Below are positions 24,638-34,082 of a DNA stretch of 64,000 nt, one piece after another (positions within the stretch are counted from its first letter, which is position 1; the number at the start of each line of letters is the position of its first letter). A program made the position numbers and the translations under genes. Below the pieces are notes generated by a model that did not search any database, was not told the DNA's origin, and was given only the letters and a program-made list of their open reading frames with translations. Origin of the DNA: Cohnella sp. WQ 127256 (GTDB lineage: Bacteria; Bacillota; Bacilli; Paenibacillales; Paenibacillaceae); contig NZ_JAMZCY010000014.1 of NCBI RefSeq assembly GCF_024519285.1, positions 1-64,000 of the forward strand, given 5' to 3'.

Positions 24638-26035
24638 ATGAAGAAAATGGCGATCGTGCTAGCTGCGGGGCAGGGCAAGCGCATGAAATCGAAATTATAT
24701 AAAGTGTTGCATTCCGTTTGCGGTACACCAATGGTTGGTCATGTATTGAATGCAGTTCACGGAGCTTCCTGCGAGCGCTCTATCGTAATTGTTGGTCACG
24801 GGGCGGAAGCCGTTAAGAGTGTGCTCGGGGGCTCTGTAGAATATGCGCTACAAAGCGAACAGTTAGGTACAGGGCATGCGGTTATGCAGGCAAAGCCGCT
24901 GTTGGCGGATGAGGAAGGTGTAACCATTGTTATTTGTGGAGACACGCCGCTTATCCGCAAGGAAACCGTTGAATCTATGATCGAGCTACACGTGCAGCAA
25001 GGTGTTGCCGCTACGATTCTGACCGCACAATTACCAGAGCCTTCAGGCTATGGTCGTATTGTGCGTGGGACAGATAATGGTGTGCTTCGTATTGTGGAGC
25101 ATAAAGACTGCTCGCCGGAAGAGGCTGAGATTAACGAAATCAACACGGGGACATACTGCTTCGATAATCGTAAGCTGTTCCAAGCGTTGGAGAAGGTTAC
25201 GAATACGAATGCCCAAGGGGAATATTACTTAACAGATGTGATCGGAATATTGCAGCGCGAGGGCGATGCTATTGCTGCTTACTTGGTTGAGGATTCAGCC
25301 GAATCGATTGGGGTTAATGATCGTATAGCGCTTGGTGAAGCGGAACGCCTCATGCGTCGACGCATCAATGTTGGTCATCAAATCAATGGGGTAACCCTGA
25401 TCGATGCGGAACAAACTTACATTGATGTCAATGTGACGATTGGTTCGGATACTATTCTTTATCCGGGCACTGTCCTACGTGGCCAAACATCGATCGGCTC
25501 TAGTTGTATCATTGGTCCTTCAACTGAGCTCGCAGATACGGTTGTAGGTGATGGAGTTTCGATTCGTCAGACCGTCGCTGAAGGGGCGGAGATTGGCAAT
25601 GAATGTATCGTTGGACCATTTGCGTATTTACGTCCAGGTACAAAATTGGGCAGTCAAGTTAAGGTTGGAGACTTTGTTGAGATTAAGAATGCTGTAATCG
25701 GAGATTATAGCAAAGTACCGCATTTGAGCTATGTAGGCGATGCTATCGTTGGTTCTAACGTAAATATTGGCTGTGGTGCGATTACAGCTAACTATGACGG
25801 GTATAATAAGTCCATAACCGAGATTGGCGATAATGTGTTTATCGGTAGTAATGTCAATCTCATCGCCCCTGTTAAGGTCGGTAATGGGGCATATATCGTT
25901 GCAGGATCTACGATTACGCATAATGTAGCAGATAACGATGTTGCTATCGCTCGCGAACGCCAAGTGAATAAGCCGGGTTATGCGGATAAGCTTCGTAAAC
26001 AAGCCCGTGCTAAGAAGGATAAAGAAACCGAATAA
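24638..26035 (+). CDS. glmU: Bifunctional UDP-GlcNAc pyrophosphorylase / GlcN-1-P acetyltransferase
   Basis: A 465-aa enzyme making UDP-GlcNAc for peptidoglycan and teichoic acids. The uridyltransferase domain (about 1-230) has LAAGQGKRMKSKLYKVLH and GDTPLI. The left-handed beta-helix acetyltransferase domain (about 250-450) has repeated hexapeptides and GAITANYDGYNK. It starts the glmU-prs-ctc group; prs follows after 17 bases. Confidence 0.97.
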   Translation: MKKMAIVLAAGQGKRMKSKLYKVLHSVCGTPMVGHVLNAVHGASCERSIVIVGHGAEAVKSVLGGSVEYALQSEQLGTGHAVMQAKPLLADEEGVTIVICGDTPLIRKETVESMIELHVQQGVAATILTAQLPEPSGYGRIVRGTDNGVLRIVEHKDCSPEEAEINEINTGTYCFDNRKLFQALEKVTNTNAQGEYYLTDVIGILQREGDAIAAYLVEDSAESIGVNDRIALGEAERLMRRRINVGHQINGVTLIDAEQTYIDVNVTIGSDTILYPGTVLRGQTSIGSSCIIGPSTELADTVVGDGVSIRQTVAEGAEIGNECIVGPFAYLRPGTKLGSQVKVGDFVEIKNAVIGDYSKVPHLSYVGDAIVGSNVNIGCGAITANYDGYNKSITEIGDNVFIGSNVNLIAPVKVGNGAYIVAGSTITHNVADNDVAIARERQVNKPGYADKLRKQARAKKDKETE

Positions 26036-26052
26036 ACAAAGGCGGTTAAACG

Positions 26053-27009
26053 ATGGTCTATTCGGATCCAACATTAAAACTCTTCTCCTGTAGCTCAAAT
26101 CCTGAACTGGCGAAAGCAATCGCTGGTCATATCGGGCTCGAGCTGGGGAATGTCACCATGAGTCGGTTTAGTGATGGAGAAAGTCATGTTCAGCTTGATG
26201 ACAGTGTCAGAGGAAGCGACGTGTACGTCGTGCAATCTACTTCTGCACCTGTAAATGACCATCTTATTGAGCTTCTCGTTATGGTCGATGCGCTGAAGAG
26301 AGCCTCTGCGAAGACGATCAATGTCGTGATGCCCTATTATGGATATGCCCGACAAGACCGTAAGGCGCGATCTCGTGATCCAATTACTGCGAAGCTGGTT
26401 GCAAATCTTATTGAGACAGCGGGCGCTCACCGCGTAATTGCGATGGATTTGCATGCGATGCAAATTCAAGGCTTCTTCGATATTCCCGTTGATCACTTGC
26501 TAGGAGTTCCAATTCTTGGGGATTATTTTAACAGTAAGAAGTTACCTTCTCCTGTCGTTGTCTCCCCCGATCATGGTGGTGTTGTGAGGGCGCGGAGATT
26601 AGCAGATACGCTCCAAGCACCGCTTGCTATTATTGACAAGCGGAGGCCGGAGCCAGGGGTCGTAGAGGTAATGAATATTATTGGAGATGTATCTGGTCGT
26701 ACGGCGATTCTGATCGATGATATTATCGATACCGCTGGAACGATAGTGCTGGCAGCCAATGCGTTAAAAAAAGCGGGTGCAATGGATATTTATGCTTGCT
26801 GTACGCACCCTGTCCTTTCAGGTCCAGCTATAGAAAGGCTCGCGACATCACCCATCGTGGAGATTGTCATTACAGATACCATCCCTCTTAGGCAGCCTTG
26901 CGCCACCTCTAAGGTAAAAGTGCTCTCTGTCGCCTCGTTAATTGCTGAGGCGATCGTACGAATTCACGAAAAGCAATCGATTAGCAAACTGTTTGAGCCT
27001 CATGTTTAA
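26053..27009 (+). CDS. prs: Ribose-phosphate pyrophosphokinase
   Basis: A 318-aa PRPP synthetase that transfers pyrophosphate from ATP to ribose-5-phosphate. Seen are GYARQDRKARSRDPITAKLV (flexible loop), the catalytic His/Arg region and the PRPP-binding AILIDDIIDTAGTI. Normal length. Product PRPP feeds purines, pyrimidines, NAD, His and Trp, and is the effector of PurR encoded just upstream. Confidence 0.97.
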   Translation: MVYSDPTLKLFSCSSNPELAKAIAGHIGLELGNVTMSRFSDGESHVQLDDSVRGSDVYVVQSTSAPVNDHLIELLVMVDALKRASAKTINVVMPYYGYARQDRKARSRDPITAKLVANLIETAGAHRVIAMDLHAMQIQGFFDIPVDHLLGVPILGDYFNSKKLPSPVVVSPDHGGVVRARRLADTLQAPLAIIDKRRPEPGVVEVMNIIGDVSGRTAILIDDIIDTAGTIVLAANALKKAGAMDIYACCTHPVLSGPAIERLATSPIVEIVITDTIPLRQPCATSKVKVLSVASLIAEAIVRIHEKQSISKLFEPHV

Positions 27010-27078
27010 AAAGATTCATGTTTAATGACCTCCTCTCTAGGGTAAAACAAGGTATACGTAATTGAGGAGGCAAGCATC

Positions 27079-27732
27079 ATGAGTGCGACATTAACAGTAC
27101 AAGCACGCGAAGCGGTTAGCAAAGGTGAACTCAATCGAATTCGATCCGAAGGTAAAATACCGGGAGTCGTTTATGGGAGGGGGATGGAAAGTCCTGCGAA
27201 GATCTCGATAGAGAGCAAGGATCTTTCGGCAATGCTTAGAAGCCATCCGCATGCGGTTATTGATATGGACATCCCTGGTATGGGGAAACAGCCCGTGATG
27301 ATGGCGGAGCTACAAAGGAACCCAATCTCTCGTCAGGTCACGCATATCGATTTCCATCGCATCAACATGAACGAGAAAATATCAACATCCGCCCGCTTGG
27401 AAACCACCGGAACATCTCTGGGGGAAAAAGAAGGCGGTATGCTACAGCTTGTTGCTCATGAGATTGAAATTGAATGTTATCCTAAGGATATTCCGGACTC
27501 CATTCCTGTTGATGTAAGTCAGTTGGAGTTGGGTGGACATCTTACGATAAGTGATATTAAGCTGCCAACCGGCGTAGAAGCTACACAAGACCCAGAAATG
27601 GTTATTGTATCGGTGTTGGCTCCACAGAAGGAGCGTACGGAGGAAGAGCTTGACGCACTTGGTGATGAAGCCGAGGAGGATCGCAAGCATTCAGAGGCGG
27701 CGCAGGCAGTTGATAAAGTGTCTAACGGATAA
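27079..27732 (+). CDS. ctc: 50S ribosomal protein L25 / general stress protein Ctc
   Basis: A 217-aa L25 of the long CTC type that binds 5S rRNA. The N-terminal L25 domain includes GELNRIRSEGKIPGVVYGRG. The C-terminal TL5-like domain has ECYPKDIPDSIPVDVSQL. The tail is acidic. The start follows GAGGAGG. In B. subtilis ctc is sigma-B controlled; I see no clear sigma-B promoter here. Confidence 0.94.
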   Translation: MSATLTVQAREAVSKGELNRIRSEGKIPGVVYGRGMESPAKISIESKDLSAMLRSHPHAVIDMDIPGMGKQPVMMAELQRNPISRQVTHIDFHRINMNEKISTSARLETTGTSLGEKEGGMLQLVAHEIEIECYPKDIPDSIPVDVSQLELGGHLTISDIKLPTGVEATQDPEMVIVSVLAPQKERTEEELDALGDEAEEDRKHSEAAQAVDKVSNG

Positions 27733-27747
27733 GCTGATCTTATAGAA

Positions 27748-27780
27748 CAAGAGGCCGCGCTTCTGCAGCGCGGCCTCTTG
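27748..27780. terminator. Strong hairpin between convergent ctc and small - strand gene
   Basis: A perfect 13-bp stem CAAGAGGCCGCGC / GCGCGGCCTCTTG with a 7-base loop. The T tracts are weak in both directions. Located between convergent genes, it probably terminates both. Confidence 0.7.
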
Positions 27781-27828
27781 TCGTTATTCCAAATTCATCA
27801 GCTTCTACAGGCTGAACGGACTATTCTT

Positions 27829-28029
27829 TTAATAACCTGGGCGGGAGATAAAGGTAAATTGCTTGCGGTTGTAGAAAATATTGTTGACCTGAACAAATTC
27901 CTTGCCATAATATTCGATAAAGCCGATATCGCTATGTCGCCGCCCAATATAAATTTGCACGGGGACCTCTGAACACATATGATCAAGGAAGTGACGATCA
28001 TCAAAAATCATCTGGCCGTTCATGTACAC
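27829..28029 (-). CDS. Conserved-looking small protein (66 aa), unknown
   Basis: I do not recognise a named family. The product opens with YMNGQMIFDDRHFLDHM, has a central QIYIGRRHSDIGFIEYYG and ends FYNRKQFTFISRPGY. It looks like a compact beta-rich fold. The GTG start at 28029 is 7 bases after AAAGAGGGTGA, a strong site on the - strand. The gene opposes its neighbours ctc and pth, and nothing overlaps it. B. subtilis has no gene here. Its strong ribosome binding site and clean placement make it likely real. Confidence 0.72.
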   Translation of the reverse strand: MYMNGQMIFDDRHFLDHMCSEVPVQIYIGRRHSDIGFIEYYGKEFVQVNNIFYNRKQFTFISRPGY

Positions 28030-28181
28030 ATCAATTCACCCTCTTTCTCAATAGGCTCGCTAATTATTAGGACACTTGAGGGTTGAAAATCGTTGCATTT
28101 AATAAAAAGTTTTTTGTTTTAATGATTTAATGCGACATTCAAGGACGTCGAAGCTGTATATATTGGAGGATGAGGAACGTT

Positions 28182-28748
28182 ATGTATTGGATTGTTGGAC
28201 TAGGAAATCCCGGTGCCGCTTATGCTCATACACGACATAATGCGGGCTTTATGGTCATAGATGAGTTAGCACGCCGGTTGAATATTGAGGTTACTACGCA
28301 GAAATGTAAAGCATTTGTTGGCGAAGGACGCGTTGGGAGTACGAAGATTGCTCTCTTGAAGCCACAAACCTTTATGAATTTGTCCGGGGAATCACTTCGT
28401 GCCTTTATGGACTACTATAAAGTGAAGCTTGAGGATCTGATTGTTGTCTACGATGACTTGGATACCGAGATTGGTCGTATTCGCCTCAGATATCAGGGGA
28501 GCCCAGGCGGGCATAATGGAATTAAGTCTATTATCCAGCATACGGGGACCCAGACGTTCAATCGTGTCCGTGTCGGCATCTCTCGACCAAAGCCAGGAAT
28601 GGTCATTTCAGATTATGTTCTTTCTACATTTGCTAAAGCGGAGCAAGAGGATTTGCGGAAGTCGGTGGAGGATGCTTGTGACGCTATCGAATTTAGTTTG
28701 AGTCATTCTTTCGAGCAGACCATGGCAAAGTTTAATGCAAAAGGATAA
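28182..28748 (+). CDS. pth: Peptidyl-tRNA hydrolase
   Basis: A 188-aa enzyme that recycles peptidyl-tRNA (SpoVC in B. subtilis). Signature segments are IVGLGNPGAAYAHTRHNAGF with the catalytic His, LLKPQTFMNLSGES, VVYDDLDTEIG and SPGGHNGIKSII. An upstream ATG at 28170 is inside the Shine-Dalgarno stretch GGAGGATGAGG. ATG 28182 is chosen. Confidence 0.96.
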   Translation: MYWIVGLGNPGAAYAHTRHNAGFMVIDELARRLNIEVTTQKCKAFVGEGRVGSTKIALLKPQTFMNLSGESLRAFMDYYKVKLEDLIVVYDDLDTEIGRIRLRYQGSPGGHNGIKSIIQHTGTQTFNRVRVGISRPKPGMVISDYVLSTFAKAEQEDLRKSVEDACDAIEFSLSHSFEQTMAKFNAKG

Positions 28749-28830
28749 TACGCTTAAAAAAGCGACTTTGCGGGAATACTGAATAAGAAAGCGGGAACTG
28801 CCGCATAACCTTACTTCAGGAGGCATACAT

Positions 28831-29061
28831 ATGGCTGTAAACTATATTTGCCGACATTGTAGCATGCCGCTTGGGAGCTTCGAGAACGCTGATGTCCCAG
28901 AATATCGACTGGGCTTACATTTCTTGACCCCCGAAGAGCGAAAGCGTATAATAGCGTATAATTCCAACGGAGACGTGACTGTACGGGTAATATGCGATTA
29001 TTGTAGTCAGACCTTGGACGCAAACCCAGAACTCTCGTTATTGTCCAATCCATTGCAATAA
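28831..29061 (+). CDS. fin: Anti-sigma-F factor Fin
   Basis: A 76-aa zinc-finger protein: CRHC near the N-terminus and CDYC near residue 55, the two knuckles of Fin (YabK). In the forespore Fin displaces sigma-F from RNA polymerase to help the switch to sigma-G. The start follows AGGAGG. Position between pth and mfd is as in B. subtilis. With gin at 1.4 kb, both small sigma antagonists of the forespore are in this window. Confidence 0.93.
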   Translation: MAVNYICRHCSMPLGSFENADVPEYRLGLHFLTPEERKRIIAYNSNGDVTVRVICDYCSQTLDANPELSLLSNPLQ

Positions 29062-29099
29062 ACTGTACATGATTCACGGTCGTTCTGACATCATCAGTG

Positions 29100-29127
29100 A
29101 GTCCTTGGCATGTGCCGGGGCTTTTTT
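29100..29127 (+). terminator. Terminator after fin
   Basis: An 11-bp stem with wobbles (AGTCCTTGGCA / TGCCGGGGCT) and a 2-4 base loop, then six T residues. Confidence 0.85.
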
Positions 29128-29265
29128 CATGATTCTACAAAACGGATTTGTGTATTCTTTAACGGTTTAGCTGTCATTGTGACATTAGCACTGTGAGCGC
29201 ACGGCGCCTCATCGTTAGAAACACGGAGGACGGCTGAACCGTTTGTACTTGAGAGGGGAAATGCC

Positions 29266-32200
29266 ATGAAGCCTTTAATCCAATCGCTCGTCACCGATCC
29301 CGATTTAGTTAGCATTCTACAAGGGCTGAAGGGCGGAATGCGGGAGCAGCTTGTTGCTGGCTTGTCCGGATCCGCACGTCAAGCGGCTATTGCAGGAATG
29401 TATCAGGATCTGCAACGACCCATACTAGTTGTTACTCATAATATGTTTTCGGCGCAGAAGATGGCAGACGATCTTCAGGAGTGTCTTTCGCCCGAAGAAG
29501 TTTTGCTTTATCCGGCTAATGAGCTTATTGCGGCGGAGACAGCGATCTCTAGTCCTGAAACATCGGCTCGCCGATTAGAAGTTATACTCAAGCTTGCGGA
29601 AGGCTTCCGCGGCGTTATTGTTGTGCCGTTCGCGGGCATTCGGAGGTATCAACCGGACCTCAGAACGATGGCGGAAGCGCACATTAATCTGCGTGTAGGC
29701 GATACGTTGCCGATGAAGCAATTTCTACACACCATGATCGAATTAGGTTACGAACGGGTCGATCGTGTAGAGCAGAAGGGTCACTTAAGCGTGCGGGGTG
29801 GAATCGTTGATTTTTTCCCGCTTGCTGACGCAAAAGCCTATCGCGTGGAATGGTTTGACGATGAGATAGACTCCATCCGTTCCTTTGATCCTACGGATCA
29901 GAGGTCTATTGATAAGCTGCAAGAATATAAGGTACAGCCAAGCCGAGAATGGATCGCAGGAGAAAGAAGATTCCAGAACGCGGCACAGCATGCTCACGAT
30001 TTACTGGAGAAGCAGCTGGAGAAAATGGCCGACCGTCAAGCTAAGGAACGCTTAAGTTCAGAAATTTCACGGGAAATTGAGCTTTTGCGACAAAATGTAT
30101 ATTTTCCCGAAATTTACAAGTACATTTCTTTGCTTTATCCGGAACGGCAAACCTTGCTGGACTATATTCCCAAGGAAACCATTCTGCTCATGGATGAGCC
30201 GAACAGGCTCGGCGAAACTGCACGTCAGCTAGAACGCGACGAGATGGAGTGGACGACCCATCTGTTACAGCAGGGTAAGTCATTGCCTGGCTTTATGCTG
30301 GCAATGCCCGCGGAGCAGGCATTGTACCCTAAAGGCTTTCAAATCGTCTACATGTCGCTGTTCGTTAGGCAAATCCCTCATACGCAGCCGCAAAATATTA
30401 TTAATTTTGTATGCCGCTCGATGCAGAACTTCCATGGTCAGATGAATGTGTTAAAGGCTGAGATGGAGCGTTGGCGCAAGAGTGGGGTTCGAATCCTGAT
30501 GCTTGCGGGCAATTCAGAGCGTGCCGAAAGAATGAGACGGGTACTCGAAGACTATCAGATTGAAACGCCAGAAATTTTGCAAGGGAACTTGCAAAGTGGC
30601 TTTGAGCTGCCATCCATTAAGCTAGTTGTTATTACAGAAGGCGAAATGTTCACACAGAAGCAGCGTAAGGCTCGCCGTGTTGATCGCCATCTGGATAATG
30701 CGGAACGGATTAAGAGCTATACCGAGCTTAAGGTCGGGGATTACGTCGTGCATCAGAATCATGGTGTAGGGAAGTACCTTGGTATCGGAACACTTGAGGT
30801 TGGCGGTATTCACAAAGATTATTTGCACATTATTTACTCAGGAGGAGACCGTCTCTCTGTACCTGTGGAGCAATTTGACCTTATCCAGAAATATATTGGC
30901 AACGAGGATAAGGAGCCTAAAGTTAGTAAGCTAGGCGGTACGGATTGGAACAGGGTTAAGTCCAAGGTACGTACTTCTGTTCAGGATATTGCGGATGATC
31001 TGATCAAGCTATATGCGGAGCGTCAAGCAGCAGTCGGCTTTGGCTTCGGTGAGGATACTCCCTATCAACAGGAATTCGAGGAAATGTTTCCTTACGATGA
31101 AACCGTCGATCAGCTTCGTGCCATACAGGAAATTAAGAAGGACATGCAAACACCTAGACCTATGGATCGGCTGCTATGCGGCGATGTTGGGTATGGGAAA
31201 ACGGAGGTTGCCATCCGTGCGGCATTCAAAGCGGCAATCGATGGCAAGCAGGTGGCTGTGTTAGTTCCCACTACGATTCTAGCTCAGCAGCACTATGAGA
31301 CCTTCAGGGAGAGATTTTCTGGATATCCATTCAATATCAAAGTTCTTAGCCGGTTTAGAACTCGCAAAGAGCAGACGGACACGATGAAGGGCTTGAAGGC
31401 GGGCACGGTAGACGTCGTCATCGGTACTCATCGCCTGCTGTCCCAAGATATTGTGTTCAAGGAGCTCGGTTTGCTGATTGTAGATGAAGAGCAGCGCTTT
31501 GGTGTTACCCATAAGGAAAAATTAAAGAAAATCAAGACGAATGTAGATGTGCTTACGCTTACAGCTACGCCTATCCCACGAACTCTTCATATGTCCATGC
31601 TAGGGGTACGAGATTTGTCCGTCATAGAGACACCGCCGGAAAACCGTTTCCCAGTGCAAACTTATGTCGTCGAATATAGCCCTACACTTGTACGTGAAGC
31701 CGTAGAGCGTGAGCTAGCGCGAGATGGACAGGTATATTATCTATTTAATAGGGTTCAAGGCATCTATCAGATGGCAGAGCAGATCACGGCTCTCGTTCCA
31801 GATGCCCGCGTTGCCGTTGCACACGGTCAAATGTCAGAACAAGAGCTGGAAAGGACAATCCTCGATTTCCTAGAAGGCGAATACGATGTGCTAGTTAGCA
31901 CGAGTATTATTGAGACCGGAGTGGATATTCCGAACGTGAATACCCTTCTCGTACATGATGCTGATCGAATGGGCTTATCCCAGCTGTATCAGCTTCGGGG
32001 ACGTGTAGGGAGGTCCAATCGGATTGCCTATGCTTATTTTACGTACCAACGAGACAAGGTTTTAACGGAAATCGCAGAGAAGCGTCTGCAATCGATCAAG
32101 GAATTTACAGAGCTAGGCTCAGGCTTCAAGATTGCTATGCGAGATTTATCTATTCGTGGAGCAGGGAACTTACTTGGGGCAGAGCAGCATGGATTCATTG

Positions 32201-32787
32201 CATCGGTCGGCTTCGATTTGTACTCGCAGATGCTCGCGGAGGAAATTCAAAGCCGCAAATTAGAGATGGGTGGAGTTGCATTACCTCCACAGCCAGTTAA
32301 TACGCAGCTTGATTTGGGTGTTGATGCCTATCTGCCTCCTGAATACATCTACGATAGTATTCAAAAAATCGAAATCTATAAGAAGGTCGCTACGGCAACC
32401 TCGCTTGAGGATGTCGCAGACTTGTTCGAAGAGCTAATGGACCGTTTCGGAGAACCCCCTAAAGCGGTGCTTAATCTGATGGCCGTAGCTAGGCTGAAGG
32501 TATACGGGCGTAAATATGGCATTGAGTCCATTGTTCGACGTGCAGATGAAGTCACGTTAAAGCTGGAGGAACAGCGCCTTAAGGATGTGGATTCGCCTAA
32601 GCTTAAAGCGCTGGAAACTAAGTTCCAAGGGCGTATGACGACTGTCGTCACGGCTCAGCAGCTACTCATTCGCTTCAAGGTAAGAGGGTTGGATGAGGAC
32701 GCGCTATTAGCGCTCGTAGAGGATTTTCTGGTACAATACAAAGAAGCGACAAAATCGAAGGGAGAACTGCAAGATGTTACACCATAA
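29266..32787 (+). CDS. mfd: Transcription-repair coupling factor
   Basis: A 1173-aa ATP-dependent translocase that removes stalled RNA polymerase and recruits UvrA. In order: the UvrB-homology module (about 1-350), the RNA polymerase-interaction CarD-like domain around KVGDYVVHQNHGVGKYLGI (about residues 490-560), the RecG-like motor with Walker A GDVGYGKTEVA and DEEQRFG, helicase motif QLRGRVGRS, and the TRCF C-terminal domain. Normal length. Its 3' end overlaps the next gene by 14 bases. Confidence 0.97.
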   Translation: MKPLIQSLVTDPDLVSILQGLKGGMREQLVAGLSGSARQAAIAGMYQDLQRPILVVTHNMFSAQKMADDLQECLSPEEVLLYPANELIAAETAISSPETSARRLEVILKLAEGFRGVIVVPFAGIRRYQPDLRTMAEAHINLRVGDTLPMKQFLHTMIELGYERVDRVEQKGHLSVRGGIVDFFPLADAKAYRVEWFDDEIDSIRSFDPTDQRSIDKLQEYKVQPSREWIAGERRFQNAAQHAHDLLEKQLEKMADRQAKERLSSEISREIELLRQNVYFPEIYKYISLLYPERQTLLDYIPKETILLMDEPNRLGETARQLERDEMEWTTHLLQQGKSLPGFMLAMPAEQALYPKGFQIVYMSLFVRQIPHTQPQNIINFVCRSMQNFHGQMNVLKAEMERWRKSGVRILMLAGNSERAERMRRVLEDYQIETPEILQGNLQSGFELPSIKLVVITEGEMFTQKQRKARRVDRHLDNAERIKSYTELKVGDYVVHQNHGVGKYLGIGTLEVGGIHKDYLHIIYSGGDRLSVPVEQFDLIQKYIGNEDKEPKVSKLGGTDWNRVKSKVRTSVQDIADDLIKLYAERQAAVGFGFGEDTPYQQEFEEMFPYDETVDQLRAIQEIKKDMQTPRPMDRLLCGDVGYGKTEVAIRAAFKAAIDGKQVAVLVPTTILAQQHYETFRERFSGYPFNIKVLSRFRTRKEQTDTMKGLKAGTVDVVIGTHRLLSQDIVFKELGLLIVDEEQRFGVTHKEKLKKIKTNVDVLTLTATPIPRTLHMSMLGVRDLSVIETPPENRFPVQTYVVEYSPTLVREAVERELARDGQVYYLFNRVQGIYQMAEQITALVPDARVAVAHGQMSEQELERTILDFLEGEYDVLVSTSIIETGVDIPNVNTLLVHDADRMGLSQLYQLRGRVGRSNRIAYAYFTYQRDKVLTEIAEKRLQSIKEFTELGSGFKIAMRDLSIRGAGNLLGAEQHGFIASVGFDLYSQMLAEEIQSRKLEMGGVALPPQPVNTQLDLGVDAYLPPEYIYDSIQKIEIYKKVATATSLEDVADLFEELMDRFGEPPKAVLNLMAVARLKVYGRKYGIESIVRRADEVTLKLEEQRLKDVDSPKLKALETKFQGRMTTVVTAQQLLIRFKVRGLDEDALLALVEDFLVQYKEATKSKGELQDVTP

Positions 32788-33853
32788 TCGCATACCGTAC
32801 CGCCGGCTCGCTATGATCATGCTGGCAGCGGTCATGCTTGTCGCACTAATGTCAGCATGCGGCAAGAAAGACGGAGGCAAGGCCACTGTTATCGCAACCT
32901 ATAAGGGTGGGGAAGTTACAGACAAAGAGTTTGATAAGTACATTGCGTTCCAAACACTGATGGGCAACCAGTATGCCATGTATGTTTCGATTCCGCAGCT
33001 TAAAGAACAACTTATCAAGCAGTATATCGTAAGCAAAGTCCTCATAAAGGATATTTCTTCTGAGGATGAGAAGAAAGCTTCAACTGCAGCAGATTCCTTC
33101 AAGACTCAGCTCGATACGGAAATGAAATCGAATGCTGACTTAAAGAAGATGATGGACGAAAGTGATTTGTCGGTTAAGGAAGCTGTTGCCCAGTACAAAG
33201 ATTTTATGGCATTCCAAGCTTACTACGCTGCTAAAGGCGAAGAAATGAAACCGACGGTTACGGATGCAGAGATTAAAGCGGAATATGACAAAGCTCCAAC
33301 TGATTTCAATTTGATTTCTGTTCGTCATGTTCTTATCAAGACTAATGATCCTCAAACAGGTGCAGCTGTAAGAACAGAAGAAGAAGCTTTGAAGATCGCT
33401 AACGAAGTTAAAGCCAAGCTAGATGCTGGCGGCGATTGGAAAGAGCTTGCCAAGGAATTTTCCGAGGATGAAGGCTCCAAAGAAAATGGTGGTCTTTATG
33501 AGAAGGTAAATGCGGGTGGTTGGGTTGCTGCTTTCAAAGAAGCTGCCAACACTCAAGCAATCGGCGTCATTGGAGCACCGGTTCTATCGGACTTCGGCTA
33601 CCATGTTATGAAGGTAGAGAGCCGCGAAGCGACTCCTTACGATAAGCTAACAGAGACCAACAAGGACAGCATTAAAACAACTGTTGCGTCTACAAAATTA
33701 AACGAATTCCTAACTGCAGAACAGGACAAGCTGGAAATTAAAGTGACATTGCCAGCGGAACCTGCGCCAAGTGCATCAGGCTCGCCTAGCGCCTCACCTA
33801 GTGCGTCTCCAAGTGCGTCACCTTCTGCATCACCATCGGCTTCAGCGAAATAA
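32774..33853 (+). CDS. Parvulin-type peptidylprolyl isomerase lipoprotein (PrsA/SurA-like)
   Basis: A 359-aa secreted foldase. Residues 1-28 are a lipoprotein signal with lipobox LMSAC, so Cys29 would carry the lipid. A SurA-like N-terminal helical region follows. The parvulin domain (about 175-290) starts at ISVRHVLIKTNDPQTG and includes GGDWKELAKEFSEDEGSKEN and SDFGYHVMKVE. The C-terminal ~25 residues are a Ser/Ala/Pro repeat (SPSA units), probably a flexible wall-spanning tail. Coupled to mfd by overlap. B. subtilis has no gene here. Confidence 0.9.
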   Translation: MLHHNRIPYRRLAMIMLAAVMLVALMSACGKKDGGKATVIATYKGGEVTDKEFDKYIAFQTLMGNQYAMYVSIPQLKEQLIKQYIVSKVLIKDISSEDEKKASTAADSFKTQLDTEMKSNADLKKMMDESDLSVKEAVAQYKDFMAFQAYYAAKGEEMKPTVTDAEIKAEYDKAPTDFNLISVRHVLIKTNDPQTGAAVRTEEEALKIANEVKAKLDAGGDWKELAKEFSEDEGSKENGGLYEKVNAGGWVAAFKEAANTQAIGVIGAPVLSDFGYHVMKVESREATPYDKLTETNKDSIKTTVASTKLNEFLTAEQDKLEIKVTLPAEPAPSASGSPSASPSASPSASPSASPSASAK

Positions 33854-33865
33854 AACAAACCAAAT

Positions 33866-33920
33866 GACGTGCTTTGGAACTCTATCGGTATTACCGATGG
33901 GTTCCGGGCATGTTTTTTTT
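33866..33920 (+). terminator. Terminator after the parvulin gene
   Basis: A long stem including GGAACTCTATCGG / CCGATGGGTTCC with one bulge and a TATTA loop, extended by CGTGC / GCATG, then nine T residues. Confidence 0.9.
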
Positions 33921-33944
33921 ATGTTTGCTACCCCGTAAAAACAC

Positions 33945-33973
33945 TTGACATAAAGCCTAATATGCTCTAAATT
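33945..33973 (+). promoter_or_regulatory. Sigma-A promoter of the MetNIQ-type operon
   Basis: TTGACA (33945-33950), a 17-base spacer and TAAATT (33968-33973). It predicts a leader of about 130 bases before the ATP-binding protein gene. Confidence 0.65.
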
Positions 33974-34027
33974 AATTAAAAACCTATAGATTTACTTGGT
34001 ATTAAAAGCGGTTGACCAGTTCACTGG

Positions 34028-34082
34028 AAACTAAGCCCTCGCGACGCATGTGGTAACAGCGCGAGGAGGCTTAGTTTTTTTT
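34028..34082 (+). terminator. Leader terminator, candidate attenuator
   Basis: AAACTAAGCC (34028-34037) pairs with GGCTTAGTTT (34068-34077). Inside it CTCGCG (34038-34043) pairs with CGCGAG (34060-34065). Eight T residues follow. It lies between the predicted promoter and the first transporter gene, so it would block the operon unless opened. A preceding small hairpin CCAGT / ACTGG (34016-34027) abuts the left arm. No SAM riboswitch or T-box signature is present. Confidence 0.75.
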
